Below, piece after piece: positions 25,465 to 36,287 of a DNA stretch of 64,000 bases. A program made the translations under genes and the position numbers. The notes under the pieces are model-generated. The model was not told the origin of the DNA and made no database searches. It saw only the letters and a program-made list of their open reading frames with translations. How positions within the stretch are numbered: position 1 is the first letter of the stretch; the number at the start of each line of letters is the position of its first letter. Source of the stretch: Devosia nanyangense (lineage in GTDB: Bacteria; Pseudomonadota; Alphaproteobacteria; Rhizobiales; Devosiaceae); assembly GCA_016213505.1 (NCBI GenBank), contig JACRAF010000068.1:1-64000 (forward strand), written 5' to 3'.

Positions 25465-26211
25465 ATGAACAGCTACGATCTCAACGGCCAGGTCGCCGTC
25501 GTCACCGGTGGTGCCCAGGGCATCGGCTTCGCCATCGCGAAGCGCCTCGCTTCGAGCGGCGCCAAGGTCTCGCTCTGGGACTTGAACCCTGACGCCCTCA
25601 AGGCCGCCGTGGAGGCTCTCGGTTCATCCGCCTCGACCCAGGAGGTCAACATCACCGACCTGCCGGCGCTCAAGGCCGCCCACGCGGCGACCGAAGCCGC
25701 CCTCGGCCCGGTGTCGATCCTCGTCAATTCCGCCGGCGTCGCCGGCACCAATGCCACCCTCGAGGACTACGACCCCGACGAGTGGCGCCGCATCGTCGAG
25801 ATCAACCTCAACGGCGCCTTCTACGTCAACAAGGTCGTGATCCCGTCGATGAAGGCCCACAATTACGGCCGCATCGTCAACATCTCCTCGGTCGCCGGCA
25901 AGGAGGGCAACCCGAACCTCTCGGCCTATTCGGCCGCCAAGGCGGGCGTCATCGGCATGACCAAGTCGCTCGGCAAGGAACTCGCCAAGTTCGACATCGC
26001 CGTCAACGCCATCACCCCGGCGACGGCCAAGACACGTATTCTCGATACGCTGACCAAGGAATTCATCGACTACATGCTGGTCCGCATTCCCCGCGGGCGC
26101 TTCCTCGAGGTCGAGGAGGCCGCCAACATGGTTGCCTGGCTGGTCAGCCGCGAGAACAGCTTCACCACCGCCTCGGTGTTCGACCTCTCGGGCGGCCGCA
26201 CCACCTACTAG
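25465..26211 (+). CDS. SDR oxidoreductase of deoxysugar catabolism
   Basis: A 248-residue classical SDR: T-G-G-A-Q-G-I-G near residue 14, acidic W-D-L after strand two (NAD preference), N-S-A-G-V-A, catalytic Ser in N-I-S-S-V and Y-S-A-A-K. As last gene of the rightward operon it may oxidise 2-keto-3-deoxy-L-rhamnonate or -fuconate at C4, the step of the diketo branch, or act on the sugar itself. Both roles are known for SDRs in these pathways; the choice is inference. Confidence 0.8.
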   Translation: MNSYDLNGQVAVVTGGAQGIGFAIAKRLASSGAKVSLWDLNPDALKAAVEALGSSASTQEVNITDLPALKAAHAATEAALGPVSILVNSAGVAGTNATLEDYDPDEWRRIVEINLNGAFYVNKVVIPSMKAHNYGRIVNISSVAGKEGNPNLSAYSAAKAGVIGMTKSLGKELAKFDIAVNAITPATAKTRILDTLTKEFIDYMLVRIPRGRFLEVEEAANMVAWLVSRENSFTTASVFDLSGGRTTY

Positions 26212-26548
26212 CCGACATCGCGGTCCGGCAGTCGAAGCGTCTGCTCTACGCTCCTGATCGGTCGTATTTCCGGACGGGATGCCGTGAGCCCCCTTCGACG
26301 CACCAATTCTCCCCAAGTACCACTCATCCTTATAAGGGAAGAACTTGCGTGTGCCTTATAAGGATTGGTTCGCGTCGGCTCGTGAAGACCCGGCGGGAAT
26401 CCCTGAGGGGACTGGGGTTCGGAAGCGCGCGAACGATGCCGGTGCCGGGGAGCGAGAACCGCAAGTCGGCGACACACGGATCCGATATGTCGCGAACCCC
26501 GGCGCGGCCGTTCCGCGGCGATCCGATGAGCGCGGCATTGGCTTTGAT
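26212..26548. other. Gene-free stretch with paired CCTTATAAGG palindromes
   Basis: I see no credible gene here. CCTTATAAGG, itself a perfect 10-bp palindrome, occurs at 26328-26337 and 26354-26363. Extended to ATCCTTATAAGG and CCTTATAAGGAT the two copies also form a 12-bp inverted repeat around a 16-nt loop. This could be a hairpin or a paired operator. The remainder shows nothing recognisable. Confidence 0.5.
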
Positions 26549-26917
26549 CTACCTCCGCGCCGGCTGGTCAGGCGGCCGGATATCCGGCCGCCTCCAGAGG
26601 CCGCCGAGACCCCAGCCCAGCAGCACCCCGCAGACCGACCCCAGCACCTTGGCCTCGAGATCGAAGACGCCGCCGTGGCGGGTCGGCACCACCAATTGGC
26701 CCAGCTCGAGAGCCAGTGCAGCGCCGATGAGCAGCAGCGCCGCCCAGGCAAAATGGCGCCGATAGGCCAGGGTGAAGACCAGGCCTGCGGCGAAGAAGGC
26801 GAAGAACCGCTCGGCCGCTACCGGCAGCCCCGTTTCGGGACGCCACTGAATCGGCGCCAGCGTCGCCACCACGATGCCGGCAAGCAGGGCCCAGGCCACA
26901 ATGCGCAACAGCCGCAA
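26549..26917 (-). CDS. Small VanZ-like membrane protein
   Basis: About 122 residues with three or four helices: an N-terminal helix (L-L-R-I-V-A-W-A-L-L), a helix after P-V-A-A-E-R-F-F-A, then A-A-L-L-L-I-G and a last helix. The A-L-E-L-G-Q segment followed by G-G-V-F-D and a Gly-rich final helix is the VanZ-like pattern. Function unknown. I place the start at TTG 26917 behind GGGAGG; the frame is open upstream to 27013. Confidence 0.6.
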   Translation of the reverse strand: MRLLRIVAWALLAGIVVATLAPIQWRPETGLPVAAERFFAFFAAGLVFTLAYRRHFAWAALLLIGAALALELGQLVVPTRHGGVFDLEAKVLGSVCGVLLGWGLGGLWRRPDIRPPDQPARR

Positions 26918-27027
26918 CGACGCGTCCTCCCGCCAAGTCCAACAGCCGAGCCTCGCCGTCCAGGCGCCCCGGGAACCATGACACCGTTTGCGCGGTTTCG
27001 TGGCTTGCGGCAATCCCCGCTGGCTGC

Positions 27028-27041
27028 TTGAGCGAGATCAA
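27028..27041. promoter_or_regulatory. FixK/FNR box upstream of the DUF4342 gene
   Basis: TTGAGCGAGATCAA fits TTGA-N6-TCAA. If it acts at -41.5, transcription would start near 27076, 15 nt before the ATG and just ahead of its ribosome-binding site. Confidence 0.7.
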
Positions 27042-27090
27042 GGTCGCCCGGGCTTGCCTCGCTACCGTGCCGGTAGCCAAGGAGGCCACA

Positions 27091-27411
27091 ATGACCGAAG
27101 ACCCCAAGACCGCCTGGAAGACCTTCACCGAGGAAATCGAGGTGTCCGGCCAGCATCTGCTGACCGAAATCAACAAGCTCATTGCCGAGGGCAATGTCCG
27201 CAAGCTCGTGCTCAAATCCGAGGATGGGCGCGTGTTCCTGTCGATCCCGCTGACCGCCGGCGCCGTCGCCGGAGGCCTCGTCGCCATCTCGGCGCCGTGG
27301 CTCGCCATCATCGCCGCCCTCGCCGGACTGATGGTGAAGATCAAGATCGAAATCGTCCGCAACGCGCCCGACGATACCGCACCGCCGGCGGACCCGTCCG
27401 ACCAGGTGTGA
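27091..27411 (+). CDS. DUF4342-domain protein
   Basis: A 106-residue protein. It has a helical N-terminal part (W-K-T-F-T-E-E-I-E-V-S-G-Q), a K-L-V-L-K-S-E-D-G-R strand pair and a hydrophobic segment at about 50-85 that may enter the membrane, which together are the DUF4342 layout. AAGGAGG precedes the ATG. A FixK box at the expected distance makes it a likely low-oxygen-induced gene. Biochemical role unknown. Confidence 0.72.
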   Translation: MTEDPKTAWKTFTEEIEVSGQHLLTEINKLIAEGNVRKLVLKSEDGRVFLSIPLTAGAVAGGLVAISAPWLAIIAALAGLMVKIKIEIVRNAPDDTAPPADPSDQV

Positions 27412-27431
27412 GCGCTGCCGCATCGCCGAAC

Positions 27432-27483
27432 AGACCCGGCCCCCGAGCCTCCGCCCGAGGGTCTTCTTCTTGCCCGCGCGGGC
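27432..27483 (+). terminator. Terminator region between convergent genes
   Basis: AGACCC (27432-27437) pairs with GGGTCT (27459-27464), followed by TCTTCTTCTT, a plausible intrinsic terminator of the DUF4342 gene. A perfect 12-bp palindrome GCCCGCGCGGGC follows at 27472-27483 before the end of the convergent gene. Confidence 0.55.
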
Positions 27484-27495
27484 ATGCCGACGAGC

Positions 27496-28326
27496 TCAGT
27501 TCTCGTAGGTGAGCTCCGTCACCTCGAGCTCGATATAGGCGAAATCTCCGTCCGCCAGTTTCCACACCGCCCACCCCGAGACCGGCAATTGCAGTCGCGC
27601 GAGCGTCCCGTACCCGGTGATCGGCGTTTCCCAGGTCTCGAGTCGGCGCGTCGCCGAATTGAACCGCTGCGCCCGGAAATTGGTGACCCGGCCCGCTTCA
27701 TCGACGAACAACGTCGCCTCCGCCGTCATGCCCCGATCGACGATGCTCAGCCGGAACGAATTGTCGTCGATCGCCGCGATGCGGATGTTGGGGCCGAGCA
27801 TGGCGGCGGGAAACCACATCATCTCGTTGAGATACCGCATCAGCCCGGCGGGGCCCATCTCCGCACCGTGCTCCTCGGCAACCGGCAGCGCCGCCAGCAT
27901 CTTCATGACGATGCTGCCGCTGCCCTCGAGGTACTCGTCGCGACCGAGCACCATCGGCGTCAGCGGCGAAGGAAAGTACGCCTGCCAGATGAAGCCGGGC
28001 GGATTGACCGAATAGGTCTCGTCGGCTTCGAACGTCATCCAGCCCGCGTCGGCGCCGCCGCGGATGCGCCCCTTCTGCTTGAGCCGGACGAGGCGCGGGA
28101 TCGGCTGGCCGATCACGCCAGCGGCGCGGAAATAGCGCTGTGCCGGTGGCGGCAGGGCATCGATCATGGCATCGGTGACCACCGGCACCGGCGATGGCGC
28201 CGCCGACGCCACCAGCCGCGTCACATCGGCGCCGATGTCGCCGAACAATTTCGCGTAGGAGAGAACGAGGAACCCCGCGCCGATCAGCACGACCACGGTC
28301 ACGATCCACAAGATGGTTCTGAGCAT
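27496..28326 (-). CDS. DUF6544-like membrane-anchored protein
   Basis: A 276-residue protein with one N-terminal transmembrane helix (residues 4-25) and a large soluble domain. The R-Y-F-R-A-A-G, R-L-K-Q-K-G-R-I-R, W-M-T-F-E-A, M-R-Y-L-N-E and W-F-P-A-A pattern is that of the DUF6544 family, whose function is not known. It lies 47 nt behind the GyrI-like gene and probably shares its FixK-dependent transcript. Confidence 0.7.
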   Translation of the reverse strand: MLRTILWIVTVVVLIGAGFLVLSYAKLFGDIGADVTRLVASAAPSPVPVVTDAMIDALPPPAQRYFRAAGVIGQPIPRLVRLKQKGRIRGGADAGWMTFEADETYSVNPPGFIWQAYFPSPLTPMVLGRDEYLEGSGSIVMKMLAALPVAEEHGAEMGPAGLMRYLNEMMWFPAAMLGPNIRIAAIDDNSFRLSIVDRGMTAEATLFVDEAGRVTNFRAQRFNSATRRLETWETPITGYGTLARLQLPVSGWAVWKLADGDFAYIELEVTELTYEN

Positions 28327-28373
28327 GGTTCGATGTTCCTTTCCGGATCATTGTTCCATCACAGCGCCCATCG

Positions 28374-29000
28374 TTACGAGGCGAAGGGCTGGCGGATGAT
28401 GGTCCTGAGCTTTTCGGGCGCCGTGCGGCGCATGTCGCTGAGGTAGATCTCGTGATGCTTGCCCTCGAGCCTCCGGCCCTGCGCGGCGATGAAGGTGTGC
28501 AGCCTCTCGATCGTCGGCGGCTCGGTGGCGAACGACCCGACATGCAGCACCTGCGCGGCATGGCCTTCGGCGAACGCCTCGAAGCGCAGCAGCTCCAGCG
28601 CCGGCGTCGGCCTCTTGCGCCGGGTGGCGGCAAGCGCCTCGGCGACCTCGGCCGCGCCGATGATGTCAGGCTGCATGATCATCGCGGTCCAGCGCCACGC
28701 GGCGCGATTGCCCGACCGGAAGGCGGCCATGTCGTCGGCCCACCACAGGCCCTCGAGCGGCATGACGCCATAGTCGACCGGCCTGGCCGATTTCTTGACC
28801 ATGAACTTGAGGGCGTAGGCGACGCCATAGAGCGCCTCGACCGCTGCCCCGAATGCCGGAACGGTGTTGGGGTCGCCGATGCCGTCGACCATGAGGAAGT
28901 TCATGGCTGGCACATCGACGACCACGGGCGCACCGGCAGGCGCAGTGTAGATCGCCTTGAGCCGCTTCTTGTAGTCGACCTTCTCGACAGTCTCGGACAT
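28374..29000 (-). CDS. GyrI-like small-molecule-binding protein
   Basis: A 208-residue stand-alone GyrI-like domain: F-L-M-V-D-G-I-G-D-P-N near residue 35, L-Y-G-V-A-Y-A-L-K, M-P-L-E-G-L-W-W, and the closing H-H-E-I-Y-L-S-D-M-R-R. Such proteins share the ligand-binding fold of AraC-type effector domains but lack the DNA-binding part; some hydrolyse cyclopropanes. An AGAGGTAACGC site precedes the ATG, and a FixK box at 29049-29062 predicts a 14-nt leader. Confidence 0.8.
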   Translation of the reverse strand: MSETVEKVDYKKRLKAIYTAPAGAPVVVDVPAMNFLMVDGIGDPNTVPAFGAAVEALYGVAYALKFMVKKSARPVDYGVMPLEGLWWADDMAAFRSGNRAAWRWTAMIMQPDIIGAAEVAEALAATRRKRPTPALELLRFEAFAEGHAAQVLHVGSFATEPPTIERLHTFIAAQGRRLEGKHHEIYLSDMRRTAPEKLRTIIRQPFAS

Positions 29001-29048
29001 GCGTTACCTCTTTGCTCGGTAGCTAGCGCCGGTGACGTCCCGGTCTCC

Positions 29049-29058
29049 TTGACCGGGA

Positions 29059-29062
<4 letters not shown>
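29049..29062. promoter_or_regulatory. FixK/FNR box upstream of the GyrI-like gene
   Basis: TTGACCGGGATCAA overlaps the stop codon of the upstream P-type ATPase. Acting leftward at -41.5 it places a start near 29014, directly before the ribosome-binding site of the GyrI-like gene. Confidence 0.75.
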
Positions 29063-31770
<2,708 letters not shown>

Positions 31771-31804
31771 CCGGATGACGCTAGCGATGGCGCGCTCGAG
31801 GGCA

Positions 31805-31818
31805 TTGACCGGCATCAA
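31805..31818. promoter_or_regulatory. FixK/FNR box of the P2-type ATPase
   Basis: TTGACCGGCATCAA. Leftward use at -41.5 puts the start at 31770, the A of the ATPase ATG. A TAGCGT hexamer lies at -13 to -8. The 157-bp gap holding it contains no gene. Confidence 0.75.
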
Positions 31819-31927
31819 GCGCGAACCGCCCTGCCCCGCCGATCATGCGCATGGCCCGGCCGGATGGCAACCGATGAGCAGAGACGGCCCGGCGGTGAGG
31901 GGGATCAACCGCCGGACCGGTTTTGCG

Positions 31928-32314
31928 CTAGCCGTGCATACGGTCGGCTGCGCGAAAGTATTTCCGGGCCGCCGCGACCAATTGCGGATCGGTCGGGTGG
32001 TCCATCGGTTCGATGCCCCAGACCCGCTTGGCGAGCGCCGGATAGTGCTCGTTGAGATAGCCCGCCAGTTCCGTGCGCGCGCCGCCCGGCCCGGCAATGA
32101 CGATCGCCTTGAACGGCGCCAGCGCCTCGGCCACCTCCTTGAGGTAGCCGTGGTCGAGCGGTTCCTTGCCCATGCCGACATGATCGGCCTTGCGGTGGAT
32201 GTGCTTGTGGGCCGCCCGGTCGTGAACGACCTCGCCCTCGATCTCGGTCGCGCCGATGCCGAACACCTTGGCCTCGCGATGATCGATCCAGACGCAGCCG
32301 TGGAAATGGGACAT
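31928..32314 (-). CDS. 'Translational machinery protein' (eRF1/Pelota-domain-like)
   Basis: A 128-residue His-rich protein opening H-F-H-G-C-V-W-I-D-H-R-E-A-K-V-F, with H-R-K-A-D-H-V-G near residue 40, A-I-V-I-A-G-P-G-G-A-R-T-E-L and the ending A-R-K-Y-F-R-A-A-D-R-M. This matches a small family annotated as translational machinery proteins, resembling a peptide-release-factor domain. A role in ribosome handling under stress is only inference. AGAGGAA precedes the ATG, and a FixK box predicts a 26-nt leader. Confidence 0.75.
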   Translation of the reverse strand: MSHFHGCVWIDHREAKVFGIGATEIEGEVVHDRAAHKHIHRKADHVGMGKEPLDHGYLKEVAEALAPFKAIVIAGPGGARTELAGYLNEHYPALAKRVWGIEPMDHPTDPQLVAAARKYFRAADRMHG

Positions 32315-32374
32315 TCGAGTTCCTCTTATGATTTGTCTATGGCCCGCATCATCCCGGCCGCCGGGAGTGGCGCA

Positions 32375-32388
32375 TTGAGCCAGATCAA
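32375..32388. promoter_or_regulatory. FixK/FNR box of the translational-machinery gene
   Basis: TTGAGCCAGATCAA, in the 100-bp gap before the gene starting at 32314. Leftward use at -41.5 gives a start near 32340. Confidence 0.72.
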
Positions 32389-32414
32389 GCGCCGGCGTCC
32401 CGGCGATTCAGCGG

Positions 32415-32672
32415 TCAGCTGCGGTTGGGATTGTCGATGTAGAGCTGGCTCGCGTCGTCCCAAAGAATGCGCCCGTCGCGCGCCAAGAGCGCCAGGATGC
32501 CGGCGGCGATCATGTCGCGGTGCCCCGGATCGAGGTTGGTCTGCAGCCCGAGCACGTCGGCGACCGCCGACGAGGTGAGTCCGTGCTGATGGCGGGTCAG
32601 GAGCGCCACGATCGAATCCTCGATGTACTTCAGCCCGAGCTGGGCCCGCTCGCTCTGGTCGATATCGTTCAT
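32415..32672 (-). CDS. Small protein coupled to ppsA
   Basis: An 85-residue soluble protein starting M-N-D-I-D-Q. It has a helical, winged-helix-like profile: I-E-D-S-I-V-A-L-L, then L-T-S-S-A-V-A-D-V-L-G-L, a turn, G-I-L-A-L-L-A-R-D-G-R-I-L-W and a last strand. Family not recognised. Its ATG shares bases with the ppsA stop (TGATG), so it is translationally coupled to PEP synthase and may modulate it or the regulon. That is inference. Confidence 0.65.
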   Translation of the reverse strand: MNDIDQSERAQLGLKYIEDSIVALLTRHQHGLTSSAVADVLGLQTNLDPGHRDMIAAGILALLARDGRILWDDASQLYIDNPNRS

Positions 32673-35080
32673 CACGCCGCTCCCCTGAACTTCGGCTTCA
32701 GCGCCGCTTCGGCGGCCGCGACGATCCGCTTGACCTCGACGAAGCTGTCGGGACTGACCGAGACCGAGTCGATGCCGCACTCGACGAGGAAGCGGGCGAA
32801 CTCCGGATGGTCGCTGGGCGCCTGCCCGCAAAGGCCGATCTTGGCCCCCGCCTTGTTGGCCTTGGCGATGACGCTGGCGATCATCCATTTGACCGCTTCA
32901 TCCTGCTCATCGAACAGCCCCGCCAGTTCGCCCGAATCGCGGTCGACACCCAGGGTCAGCTGCGTCAGATCGTTGGAGCCGATCGAGAAGCCGTCGAAGC
33001 GCTCCGCGAACTGCTCGGCTAGAATGACGTTCGAGGGGATTTCGCACATCACGTAGACCTGCAAGCCATTGTCGTGGCGCTTGAGGCCGCTCTGGGCCAT
33101 CACCTCAAGCACCTTGTCCGCTTCGCCGGTGGAGCGGCAGAACGGGATCATCACCACAACATTGCTGAACCCCATCTGGTTGCGCAGCCGCTCGATCGCC
33201 CGGCACTCGAGGGCAAAGCCCTCGCGGTATTGCTCGGAATAGTAGCGCGAGGCACCGCGGAACCCGATCATCGGGTTTTCCTCCTTGGGCTCGAACTCGG
33301 CGCCGCCGATGAGACCGGCATACTCGTTGGTCTTGAAGTCGCTCATCCGGACGATCACCGGATTGGGGTAGGACGCCGCCGCGATGCGGGCGAGTCCGCG
33401 CGCCAGCTGATCGACGAAATACTCCGATTTGTCGGCATAGCCGGCGGTGATCGCGGCGATTTCGGCCTTGGCGGCCTCGTCCTTGAGTGCGTCGAATCTG
33501 AGCAGCGCCAGCGGATGGACGCGGATGCCGTTGGTGATCACGAACTCCATGCGGGCGAGCCCGACGCCGTCGGCCGGCAACCGCCACCAGCGGAACGCGG
33601 CCCCTGGATTGGCGAGATTGAGCATCACCTTGGTGCGGGTCTTGGGCAGGTCGGAGATATCGACGGTCTCGATCTCGAAGGACGCCGTGCCTTCATAAAC
33701 AAAGCCCTGATCGCCCTCGGCGCAGCTGACGGTCACCTCCTGGCCGGTGTGCAGCACATGGGTGGCGTTGCCGGTGCCGACGATGGCCGGCAGTCCGAGC
33801 TCGCGGCTGACGATCGCGGCATGGGAGGTGCGCCCGCCGTGATCGGTGACGATCGCCTTGGCGCGCTTCATCACCGGCACCCAGTCGGGGTCGGTGGTGG
33901 AGGTGACGAGGATCGAGCCCTCGACGAACTTGTCGATGTCCTTGACGCTTTCGATCACCGAGACTTCGCCGGCAATGACCGCGTCGCCGATGGCGATGCC
34001 GGTGGTCAAGAGCTTGCCGGTCTTGCCGATGCGGTAGCTCTTGAGCTCGGCCCCCTTGCGCTGCGACTGCACGGTCTCCGGCCGGGCCTGGACGATGAAC
34101 ATCTCATTGGTCTCGCCGTCGCGCGCCCACTCCATGTCCATCGGGCAGCCGTAATGCGTCTCGATCGAGGTCGCCCAGCGCCCGAGCGTCAGGATTTCGG
34201 CATCGCTGAGGACGAACGCGGCGCGCTCGGCCTTGGAGGTCGGCACGTTGCGCGTCGGCTGCTCGCCCTTGGCGTAGATCATCTTGATCGCCTTCTCGCC
34301 GCGCTTCTTTTCGATGATCGGGGTCAGCTTCTCGTTGCCGAGGAACGGCTTGAACACCTGGTATTCGTCGGGATCGACGGCGCCCTGCACAACGTTCTCG
34401 CCGAGCCCCCAGGCGGCATTGATCAGCACCACCTTGTCGAAGCCGGTTTCGGTGTCGATCGAGAACATCACGCCCGAACCGCCAAGATCGGAGCGCACCA
34501 TCTGCTGCACGCCGATCGACAGCGCCACCTTCATGTGGTCGAAGCCCTTGGCCTTGCGGTAGCTGATGGCGCGGTCGGTGAACAGCGACGCATAGCAGCG
34601 CCGGCAGGCGTTCATCAGGTCGCGCTCGCCGCGGATATTGAGGAACGTTTCCTGCTGGCCGGCAAAGCTCGCATCGGGGAGGTCTTCAGCCGTGGCGCTC
34701 GAACGCACCGCGACGTCGGCGTCGGTCTTGCCGGCCCGGCGCGAGAGTTCGACATAGGCCTTGGCGATCTCGGCGGCGGTATCGGCGGGCCAGCTGCCTT
34801 TGAGGATCAGGTTGCGGATCTGGCTGCCGGTCTCGGGGAGGCTGGTCTTGCCCTCTTCCCAGTCGGCGACGAGCGCCGTGATCCGCGGCCTGAGATCGTT
34901 AGTGTCGATGAACTGCCAATAGGCATCCGCGGTGGTGGCGAAGCCCGGCGGCACCTTGATCCCCTTGGGCAGAAGCGTGCGGACCATTTCGCCGAGCGAG
35001 GCGTTCTTGCCGCCCACCCGCGCCACATCCTTGCGCGCCAGTGTCTCAAACCACTCGATCGATGAAATCTTGTTCGGCAT
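32672..35080 (-). CDS. ppsA: Phosphoenolpyruvate synthase
   Basis: An 802-residue pyruvate, water dikinase converting pyruvate and ATP to PEP, AMP and phosphate. The N-terminal ATP-grasp part has G-G-K-N-A-S-L-G near residue 23 and V-R-S-S-A-T-A-E-D-L-P near 125. The phosphorylated His is H420 in G-G-R-T-S-H-A-A-I. The C-terminal PEP/pyruvate barrel ends with C-G-Q-A-P-S-D near residue 765. Length matches E. coli PpsA (792). It starts at 35080 behind GGAGAGCGAC. A FixK box is shared with the divergent glucokinase operon. Confidence 0.93.
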   Translation of the reverse strand: MPNKISSIEWFETLARKDVARVGGKNASLGEMVRTLLPKGIKVPPGFATTADAYWQFIDTNDLRPRITALVADWEEGKTSLPETGSQIRNLILKGSWPADTAAEIAKAYVELSRRAGKTDADVAVRSSATAEDLPDASFAGQQETFLNIRGERDLMNACRRCYASLFTDRAISYRKAKGFDHMKVALSIGVQQMVRSDLGGSGVMFSIDTETGFDKVVLINAAWGLGENVVQGAVDPDEYQVFKPFLGNEKLTPIIEKKRGEKAIKMIYAKGEQPTRNVPTSKAERAAFVLSDAEILTLGRWATSIETHYGCPMDMEWARDGETNEMFIVQARPETVQSQRKGAELKSYRIGKTGKLLTTGIAIGDAVIAGEVSVIESVKDIDKFVEGSILVTSTTDPDWVPVMKRAKAIVTDHGGRTSHAAIVSRELGLPAIVGTGNATHVLHTGQEVTVSCAEGDQGFVYEGTASFEIETVDISDLPKTRTKVMLNLANPGAAFRWWRLPADGVGLARMEFVITNGIRVHPLALLRFDALKDEAAKAEIAAITAGYADKSEYFVDQLARGLARIAAASYPNPVIVRMSDFKTNEYAGLIGGAEFEPKEENPMIGFRGASRYYSEQYREGFALECRAIERLRNQMGFSNVVVMIPFCRSTGEADKVLEVMAQSGLKRHDNGLQVYVMCEIPSNVILAEQFAERFDGFSIGSNDLTQLTLGVDRDSGELAGLFDEQDEAVKWMIASVIAKANKAGAKIGLCGQAPSDHPEFARFLVECGIDSVSVSPDSFVEVKRIVAAAEAALKPKFRGAA

Positions 35081-35158
35081 GTCGCTCTCCAAGGCCGGCG
35101 ATGATATGACAATCGCATAGAACTGGCAGCATGGTGGCGCGACGCCGCGATCACCCTC

Positions 35159-35172
35159 TTGATCGGCGTCAA
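35159..35172. promoter_or_regulatory. FixK/FNR box between ppsA and glk
   Basis: TTGATCGGCGTCAA lies in the 188-bp divergent gap. Leftward use predicts a 44-nt ppsA leader; rightward use a 62-nt leader for glk. One symmetrical box could serve both. Confidence 0.7.
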
Positions 35173-35268
35173 ACCGCGCTAAGGTCATGTCGAAATGATT
35201 CAAATCAAAGCAGCACTGCCGACCGGACCGATACTGGGGTGGAACATATGAACCCCCCGGAGGCAACG

Positions 35269-36273
35269 ATGAACGATCATTCCCGGCAGGCGCTGGTCGG
35301 CGCCATCGGCCGCGCCTATATCAGCCTCGCGGTCGCCGACATCGATGAGCTGACGGTTTCCAATTTTGCCCTGCTCAATACGCCGGACTTCGACAATCCG
35401 ATGCAGGCGGTCGAGCGCTACCTGACCTCGATCCCGCGCTGCCCCAACAAGGTCGGGCTGGCCGTGGCCGGCGACGTCGCCGGGGACGCGGTGCAGATGT
35501 CGTACAAGGGCTGGACCATCACCAAGAACGACGTTCGGGCGGCGACCGGCGCCGACTATGTCACCTTCGTCAACGACTTCGAAGCCGTGGCGCTGTCGCT
35601 GCCGCACCTGACCGACTACGACCTGCACACGATCGTTCCCGGACACCCGGCGCCCTATGCCAACAGAGTGGTGATTGCGGCCGGGACCGGCCTCGGCGTC
35701 GCCGGGCTCATTCATGCCGGCGAGGACTGGCTGCCGGTGCGCGGCGAAGGCGGGCACGTGGCGTTCGGAGCCCAGCCCGCCGGCGAGTTCGACGTCCGCA
35801 CGGCCTTTGCGCCCGATGCCTTTGTGAGCGCCGACGACGTGTTCTCGGGGCGCGGGCTGGTGGCGCTCTACACGGCGCTTGCCAGGAGCAAGTCGCTCGA
35901 GGTTGCAAGCCCCGGTGCGCGCAAGATCGCCCAGATGGGCCTCGCCCGCGAAGATGCCGTCGCCGTCGAAGCGCTCGATCTGATGGCGACCTGGCTCGGC
36001 CGCTTTGCCGGCGACATGGCGCTGATCTACGGCGCCCGCGGCGGCGTCTATCTCGCCGGGGGCCTCGCGTCCAACATCATTCCGGCACTAGAGACCGGCC
36101 GCTTCCGCGATGCTTTCGAAGCCAAGGGCCCGTTCGGCGCCTATTTGGGCGGCATGCCGGTTCATGCCATCAAGACCGGCGCCGATGCGGGCCTGCGTGG
36201 CGCCGCCGTGGCGCTGGCGCGGAGCCTCCCCAGCCGGACGGTGCCGCAACGGCGCGCCTCGGATCGCGCGTGA
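35269..36273 (+). CDS. glk: Glucokinase-family protein with altered phosphate loop
   Basis: A 334-residue protein along the E. coli Glk line: catalytic Asp in V-N-D-F-E-A-V, A-A-G-T-G-L-G-V-A, G-E-G-G-H-V-A-F, and G-G-V-Y-L-A-G-G-L. However, the N-terminal phosphate-1 loop, normally D-x-G-G-T-N, reads A-I-G-R-A-Y (residues 12-17), losing the Asp and Thr that handle ATP phosphates and Mg2+. Activity may be reduced or changed. ATG 35269 is chosen for its GGAGG site over one at 35248. First gene of the glk-fba-pfkB-CBS operon. Confidence 0.82.
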   Translation: MNDHSRQALVGAIGRAYISLAVADIDELTVSNFALLNTPDFDNPMQAVERYLTSIPRCPNKVGLAVAGDVAGDAVQMSYKGWTITKNDVRAATGADYVTFVNDFEAVALSLPHLTDYDLHTIVPGHPAPYANRVVIAAGTGLGVAGLIHAGEDWLPVRGEGGHVAFGAQPAGEFDVRTAFAPDAFVSADDVFSGRGLVALYTALARSKSLEVASPGARKIAQMGLAREDAVAVEALDLMATWLGRFAGDMALIYGARGGVYLAGGLASNIIPALETGRFRDAFEAKGPFGAYLGGMPVHAIKTGADAGLRGAAVALARSLPSRTVPQRRASDRA

Positions 36274-36287
36274 CCGGAGTGACAGCG

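Noticed and set aside
26380..26480. Possible tRNA or structured RNA in the gap after the sugar locus
   Set aside because: A GGTTCG-like string occurs but no cloverleaf, acceptor stem or anticodon arm could be drawn.
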